Source of the DNA: Methanocorpusculum sp. | Lineage (GTDB): Archaea; Halobacteriota; Methanomicrobia; Methanomicrobiales; Methanocorpusculaceae | Direction of reading: 5' to 3' | DNA length: 9,470 nt | Assembly (NCBI GenBank): GCA_030539595.1 | Contig: JAUNXW010000056.1 | Coordinates: forward strand, 1-9,470 | Shown: positions 6,979-9,470 of the stretch, one piece after another | How positions within the stretch are numbered: position 1 is the first letter of the stretch | Layout of the letters: each line of letters opens with the position of its first letter | Made by a program: the position numbers and the translations under genes | Notes under the pieces: generated by a model | Database searches by the model: none | Told to the model about the DNA's origin: nothing | What the model saw: the letters and a program-made list of their open reading frames with translations, nothing else

Positions 6979-7829
6979 TATACTCTCCGACAGAGCCCTG
7001 AAAGAAATTCAGCGGCTTTATTCAGTTTGTCTTTTTCCCAAGTATCGAGTTTGAGGCTTTCATCAATTTTTGAACCGCTTTTTGTGATTTTGGCGGGAAG
7101 TCCTATTGAACATTCGTCAATTCCGTAAGCTCCGTCAGCCGGAAGAGAGCAGGGTAAGGTCTCGCCTTTTTCGATTTTTTCCATCATAGAGACGATGTGC
7201 ACAGCAGGTCCGAAAACCGTTCCGCCTTTTCCTTTGATAATCGGCATTGACGAACCGCGAAGGCCTGTTAGTATTTCTTCACGAACTTCTGTTTGAACGT
7301 CAACTCCTATCTGTGAAAACAGAGGCACCTGATTTTCTCCGTGTTCTCCGATTACAACTCCTGTTTCGTTTAATCCCGCAGAGCGCAGAGCACATGTAAA
7401 TCTTTGGCTGTCGAGAAGTCCGCCGAATCCTACAACCTGCTCTTCATCGAGCGAAGATTTTTTTGCGAAGTACCAGGTGAAGACGTCCATCGGGTTTGTT
7501 GTGACTATAAGTTTGCCTTCAAAGCCTTTGAGCCAGTCCGATGCTTCGCGGGCTATTGGGAGATTTTTATCGAAGAGGTCGGCTCTGGTTTTTATATTCG
7601 GCGAGCGCGAGTAGCCTGCGGAAAATACACAGTAGTCGGCAGTTTTCAAATCTTTCAGATTCGTTGAGACAGAGATATCTATTCCGTGTATTATGTCGGA
7701 TTTTTGAGCATGGAGGAGAGGTTCGTTTATATCGAATAATATAAGTTCATCGGCAAAGCCCTTAACGGCGGAAACATAAGCAACTTCTCCGCCGATTCTT
7801 CCAACTCCTAAACATGCTACAGTGGTCAT
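6978..7829 (-). CDS. mdh: Malate dehydrogenase, archaeal LDH-like family
   Basis: This cytoplasmic 283-residue enzyme should interconvert malate and oxaloacetate using a nicotinamide cofactor. The Rossmann motif is GVGRIG (8-13), and an Asp at position 33 (LFDINE) favours NAD over NADP. The substrate loop is AGYSRSPNIKTR (71-82). Its R75 sits where malate enzymes carry Arg and lactate enzymes Gln, so malate is preferred. Other conserved pieces are NPMD (112-115), LDSQR (139-143, with the substrate-binding Arg) and the catalytic-His motif GEHG (H163). The protein is somewhat shorter than the common 300-330 residues, but no motif is missing. In methanogens it serves the partial citric acid cycle. 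It is the first gene of the cluster, and its stop overlaps the polB start. No Shine-Dalgarno precedes the ATG, which hints at a leaderless or very short-leader mRNA. Confidence 0.94.
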   Translation of the reverse strand: MTTVACLGVGRIGGEVAYVSAVKGFADELILFDINEPLLHAQKSDIIHGIDISVSTNLKDLKTADYCVFSAGYSRSPNIKTRADLFDKNLPIAREASDWLKGFEGKLIVTTNPMDVFTWYFAKKSSLDEEQVVGFGGLLDSQRFTCALRSAGLNETGVVIGEHGENQVPLFSQIGVDVQTEVREEILTGLRGSSMPIIKGKGGTVFGPAVHIVSMMEKIEKGETLPCSLPADGAYGIDECSIGLPAKITKSGSKIDESLKLDTWEKDKLNKAAEFLSGLCRRV

Positions 7830-7947
7830 ACTATTTTATTGGTGTTAGTGAGTTTTAATGATTGAGATTATTTAGTCTGCTCTGTTGTATTGTTCTTAAT
7901 TTGTTCGGAGTTTTTTTTTATCTTTGGATGTATCCAAAGATTAGAAA
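7830..7947 (-). promoter_or_regulatory. Probable promoter region of the mdh cluster
   Basis: This 118-bp gap is AT-rich. On the minus strand CATTAAAA (7860-7853) is centred about 26 nt before the mdh ATG, where a TATA box for a leaderless transcript would lie. CTAAATAA (about 7874-7867) is an alternative allowing a leader of roughly 15 nt. Neither is a strong match, so the exact start is uncertain. Confidence 0.3.
7911..7940. other. T9 tract next to a perfect 9-bp hairpin
   Basis: TCTTTGGAT (7921-7929) and ATCCAAAGA (7932-7940) form a perfect 9-bp inverted repeat with a 2-nt centre, flanked by T9 at 7911-7919. It begins 7 nt after the stop of the phosphatidyltransferase gene. On that gene's strand the hairpin is followed by A9, not T9, so it is not an ordinary terminator for it. 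It could protect or mark an mRNA 3' end. On the plus strand the T9 tract could stop antisense transcription. Confidence 0.45.
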
Positions 7948-8595
7948 TCACTCCGTCTTATATTCGCCGTGCTTTCTCCAGAGATACCAGATTCTCTGCA
8001 AAGCCGAAAGATTCGTGCACACAGCAATTATAATTATCGCAAGCCACATAAAACCGAAAAGACCGCCCGCAATCAAAACAATCATAGTCTCCGGGCGACC
8101 GAAAAATCCCACACCCTCAAGCGGGTCTGAAATTTTACCGTCCTCCTTGCATGTATATCCTATTTCCGCATAAGTCACCGGCTTAATAAAAGTATTCATA
8201 ATCGAACCGATTACAGCAAGCCCTACAATTGCCATATCCAAAGTCCTCGAAGTTCCCGCAAACTGAGAAATAATCTGAATCCCCGAAAGCCCGACTGCAA
8301 GAAGAACAATTCCGTCGACATATTTATCCACAATCCAGTCGATGATTGCCCCGAAATCACTTTTCTTATTGGTGATTCTTGCAACAGAACCGTCGGTCAA
8401 ATCAAGAATTCCGGAAATTATCAGAAGAACACTTCCGAGAATAAACGCCGTATAAAAATAGCAGACCGCAGCGCCGATTCCGAAGATAAATGAAAGGAAA
8501 GTAATCTGATTCGGAGTCATGCCGGTTAAAGCCATGAGCCTCATAAACGGATTCATCCATCCTGTGAGTTTACTTCTGAGGGATGTTATATTCAT
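7948..8595 (-). CDS. CDP-alcohol phosphatidyltransferase, possibly archaetidylinositol phosphate synthase
   Basis: This 215-residue integral membrane enzyme transfers a phosphoalcohol headgroup to a CDP-activated lipid, in archaea CDP-archaeol, at the cytoplasmic membrane. The family signature is complete: D65-x2-D68-G69-x2-A72-R73-x8-G82-x3-D86-x3-D90, whose Asp residues bind the catalytic metals. Hydrophobic segments are seen at about 30-48, 50-66, 92-112, 120-137 and 170-193, in line with the usual six-helix fold. The acceptor (inositol phosphate, glycerol phosphate or serine) cannot be read with certainty. The overall style suggests the archaetidylinositol phosphate synthase group, which is inference. 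The gene is first in its transcript, with no Shine-Dalgarno before the ATG. It may read through into mdh, since no T-run follows on its strand. Confidence 0.9.
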   Translation of the reverse strand: MNITSLRSKLTGWMNPFMRLMALTGMTPNQITFLSFIFGIGAAVCYFYTAFILGSVLLIISGILDLTDGSVARITNKKSDFGAIIDWIVDKYVDGIVLLAVGLSGIQIISQFAGTSRTLDMAIVGLAVIGSIMNTFIKPVTYAEIGYTCKEDGKISDPLEGVGFFGRPETMIVLIAGGLFGFMWLAIIIIAVCTNLSALQRIWYLWRKHGEYKTE

Positions 8596-8653
8596 ATTGA
8601 TTCAATACTAATTATTATGCATCTTCAAAATATATGAAGGGGAAGGAAACCTG
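8596..8653. promoter_or_regulatory. Divergent promoter region with two inverted repeats
   Basis: These 58 bp serve both the leftward phosphatidyltransferase and the rightward reductase. AATTATTATG (8610-8619) is a TATA-like word at a suitable distance for the reductase. TTCATATATTTTG (8638-8626, minus strand) is one for the leftward gene. Two inverted repeats could be operators: TATTGA-T-TCAATA (8595-8607), which touches the leftward ATG, and CTTCA-N7-TGAAG (8623-8639). The promoter words are weak matches. Confidence 0.4.
8643..8647 (+). promoter_or_regulatory. Ribosome binding site of the reductase gene
   Basis: AAGGA lies 6 nt before the ATG at 8654, inside a purine-rich run (8636-8649). 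It supports the chosen start. The two leftward genes that begin transcripts, mdh and the phosphatidyltransferase, have no such site. Confidence 0.65.
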
Positions 8654-9331
8654 ATGGATAAAACAGATAAACCGCACGTCCTTATGATTTCGGAAATAAC
8701 CGCCGACGGCAAACTCACTCTGGGAAAAGGTATCTCAAGCAAACTTCTGATGAGGCACATGTCGGAAGAAGCTGAGATTATGCTTCATGAGGTAAGAGCT
8801 GAATACGACGCGATTATGGTTGGCTCTTCGACCATCAGAATCGATAATTCTTTTCTGACTGTTCGAAAAGTTTCCGGGAAGAATCCGATTAGAATTATTC
8901 CAAACAGTCTTGCTGATTTGCCTGTTGATTCGAATGTGTTTGATGTTGCGCCGGCAAAAACTATTCTTGCGGTGTCGGAGATGGCGCCTCTTGGGCGTGT
9001 GGCTGCGTTTAAGAGTAAGGGGGTTGATGTTGTTGTCTGCGGTAAGGATAAGGTTGATTTTGTTCAGCTGATGCGTGTTCTTTTTGATGAGTACGGGATT
9101 TGTAAGCTGATTATTGAAGGAGGTCCTACTCTTAACTGGTATATGCTCCAAAATAAGCTGGTTGATGAAATCAGGCTGATTCATATGCCGTTTATTGTAG
9201 GAGGGAGCGATACGCCGTCGCTTGTCGGGGGTATGCCTATTAGGTCTGAAAACGATATGATTCGCCTGAATCTTAAGGGGACGAAGATGTATGGAACAAA
9301 TCTCGTTACTGAATACGAGGTTCTGTACTGA
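8654..9331 (+). CDS. arfC: 2,5-diamino-6-ribosylamino-pyrimidinone 5'-phosphate reductase (RibD C-terminal family)
   Basis: This 225-residue cytoplasmic enzyme should reduce the ribosyl side chain of the GTP-derived pyrimidinone to the ribitylamino form, using NAD(P)H. That is the archaeal/fungal order of steps (reduction before deamination) on the way to riboflavin and the deazaflavin F420. It consists of the reductase domain alone, with no deaminase domain. Visible family motifs are SEITADGKLT (13-22), VGSSTIRIDNSFLTVR (56-71), KNPIRII (76-82), IIEGGPTLNW (153-162), LVDEIRL (169-175) and the P-x3-GG stretch (179-184). The usual DDP or DNP step in the second motif reads DNS here, a mild deviation. 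It is transcribed alone and away from the phosphatidyltransferase. Confidence 0.92.
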   Translation: MDKTDKPHVLMISEITADGKLTLGKGISSKLLMRHMSEEAEIMLHEVRAEYDAIMVGSSTIRIDNSFLTVRKVSGKNPIRIIPNSLADLPVDSNVFDVAPAKTILAVSEMAPLGRVAAFKSKGVDVVVCGKDKVDFVQLMRVLFDEYGICKLIIEGGPTLNWYMLQNKLVDEIRLIHMPFIVGGSDTPSLVGGMPIRSENDMIRLNLKGTKMYGTNLVTEYEVLY

Positions 9332-9390
9332 TTTTTAGCGGGCAAGCCGAGCCTGCGAGGCTTGCGAGCGTTGTTTGCGGTATTTTTCAG
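9332..9390 (+). terminator. Terminator region after the reductase gene
   Basis: T5 follows the stop codon at once (9332-9336). Then comes a GC-rich hairpin, GCAAGCC (9342-9348) with GGCTTGC (9359-9365) around a 10-nt loop, and a second T5 (9383-9387). Short T-tracts are the normal archaeal stop signal. The GCGAG-rich hairpin also resembles an intergenic repeat. Confidence 0.45.
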
Positions 9391-9403
9391 CTCTGCCCAA
9401 TTC

Positions 9404-9415
9404 CTAAAAAATAAG
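9404..9415 (-). terminator. Candidate minus-strand T-run terminator
   Basis: On the minus strand this reads CTTATTTTTTAG, identical over 12 bases to the terminator after rlmH (481-470). It suggests that a convergent gene, lying mostly beyond the right edge, ends near 9420-9450. No gene body can be confirmed from the few codons inside the window. Confidence 0.35.
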
Positions 9416-9426
9416 TTTACCCGCTT

Positions 9427-9452
9427 AAGCCTGATTTTTGCCGTTCAGGCTT
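9427..9452. repeat. Inverted repeat near the right edge
   Basis: AAGCCTGA (9427-9434) pairs perfectly with TCAGGCTT (9445-9452) around a 10-nt loop containing T5. It lies beside the palindrome GCTTAAGC (9423-9430). It may be part of a two-way terminator or of an intergenic repeat. No gene was seen in the last 139 bases. Confidence 0.4.
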
Positions 9453-9470
9453 TGAAGTCCCTGACTTTTT

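Noticed and set aside
6978..7829. Lactate dehydrogenase instead of malate dehydrogenase
   Set aside because: The substrate loop carries Arg at position 75, the malate-type residue; lactate enzymes have Gln there.
7921..7940. Intrinsic terminator of the phosphatidyltransferase gene
   Set aside because: On its strand the hairpin is followed by A9 rather than a T-run.
7862..8173. 103-codon plus-strand open frame
   Set aside because: It is antisense to the phosphatidyltransferase, whose full catalytic signature is on the minus strand.
8735..9184. 149-codon minus-strand open frame
   Set aside because: It is antisense to the reductase and shows a skewed Asn/His/Arg composition typical of a shadow frame.

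Overview
The window looks like chromosome of a methanogenic euryarchaeon. Methanomicrobiales is the best guess and Methanocorpusculum-like is possible, but that is an impression from protein style, not a search result. The supporting genes are a euryarchaeal family B DNA polymerase, an archaeal-type pyrimidinone-phosphate reductase of riboflavin/F420 precursor synthesis, a CDP-alcohol phosphatidyltransferase of archaeal type, an LDH-like malate dehydrogenase and a very long TPR protein. No tRNA, rRNA, CRISPR array, insertion sequence or phage gene was seen.

Layout from left to right. Positions 1-470 hold no convincing gene. They contain a cluster of short CGAAGTGA-like motifs (1-120) and then a hairpin-rich block (about 130-320) that looks like a dispersed intergenic repeat. 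From 7829 back to 523, one tightly packed minus-strand cluster reads mdh, polB, a small broken gene, a 1113-residue TPR gene and rlmH. Neighbours overlap by 1 nt or lie 1-12 nt apart, and the cluster ends in a hairpin plus T-run at 471-499. Upstream of it on the same strand is a CDP-alcohol phosphatidyltransferase (7948-8595). A 58-bp divergent promoter region with two palindromes separates that gene from a plus-strand reductase (8654-9331). The last 139 bases are hairpins and T-runs, with a hint that a convergent gene ends just beyond the window.

The most interesting find is the apparently empty 242-nt gap between polB and the TPR gene. On the minus strand it is filled almost exactly by a 72-residue coding sequence, if one base is dropped from an A4 run. 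Its ATG lies 10 nt after the polB stop, and its stop codon overlaps the ribosome binding site of the TPR gene. As given, it is split into a 23-codon 5' part and a 3' part with no ATG, GTG or TTG in frame. That 3' part has a well-spaced Shine-Dalgarno-like AGAGGA before an ATA codon. The cause could be a sequencing error, a true frameshift mutation, or unusual decoding.

The cluster combines central carbon metabolism (malate dehydrogenase), DNA replication (PolB with a C-terminal clamp-binding-like tail), a protein-interaction scaffold (TPR) and ribosome maturation (RlmH). This looks like a co-expressed housekeeping group rather than a defence or mobile system. Nothing in the window is clearly a new system; the hidden small gene and the TPR giant beside polB are the parts worth following up.
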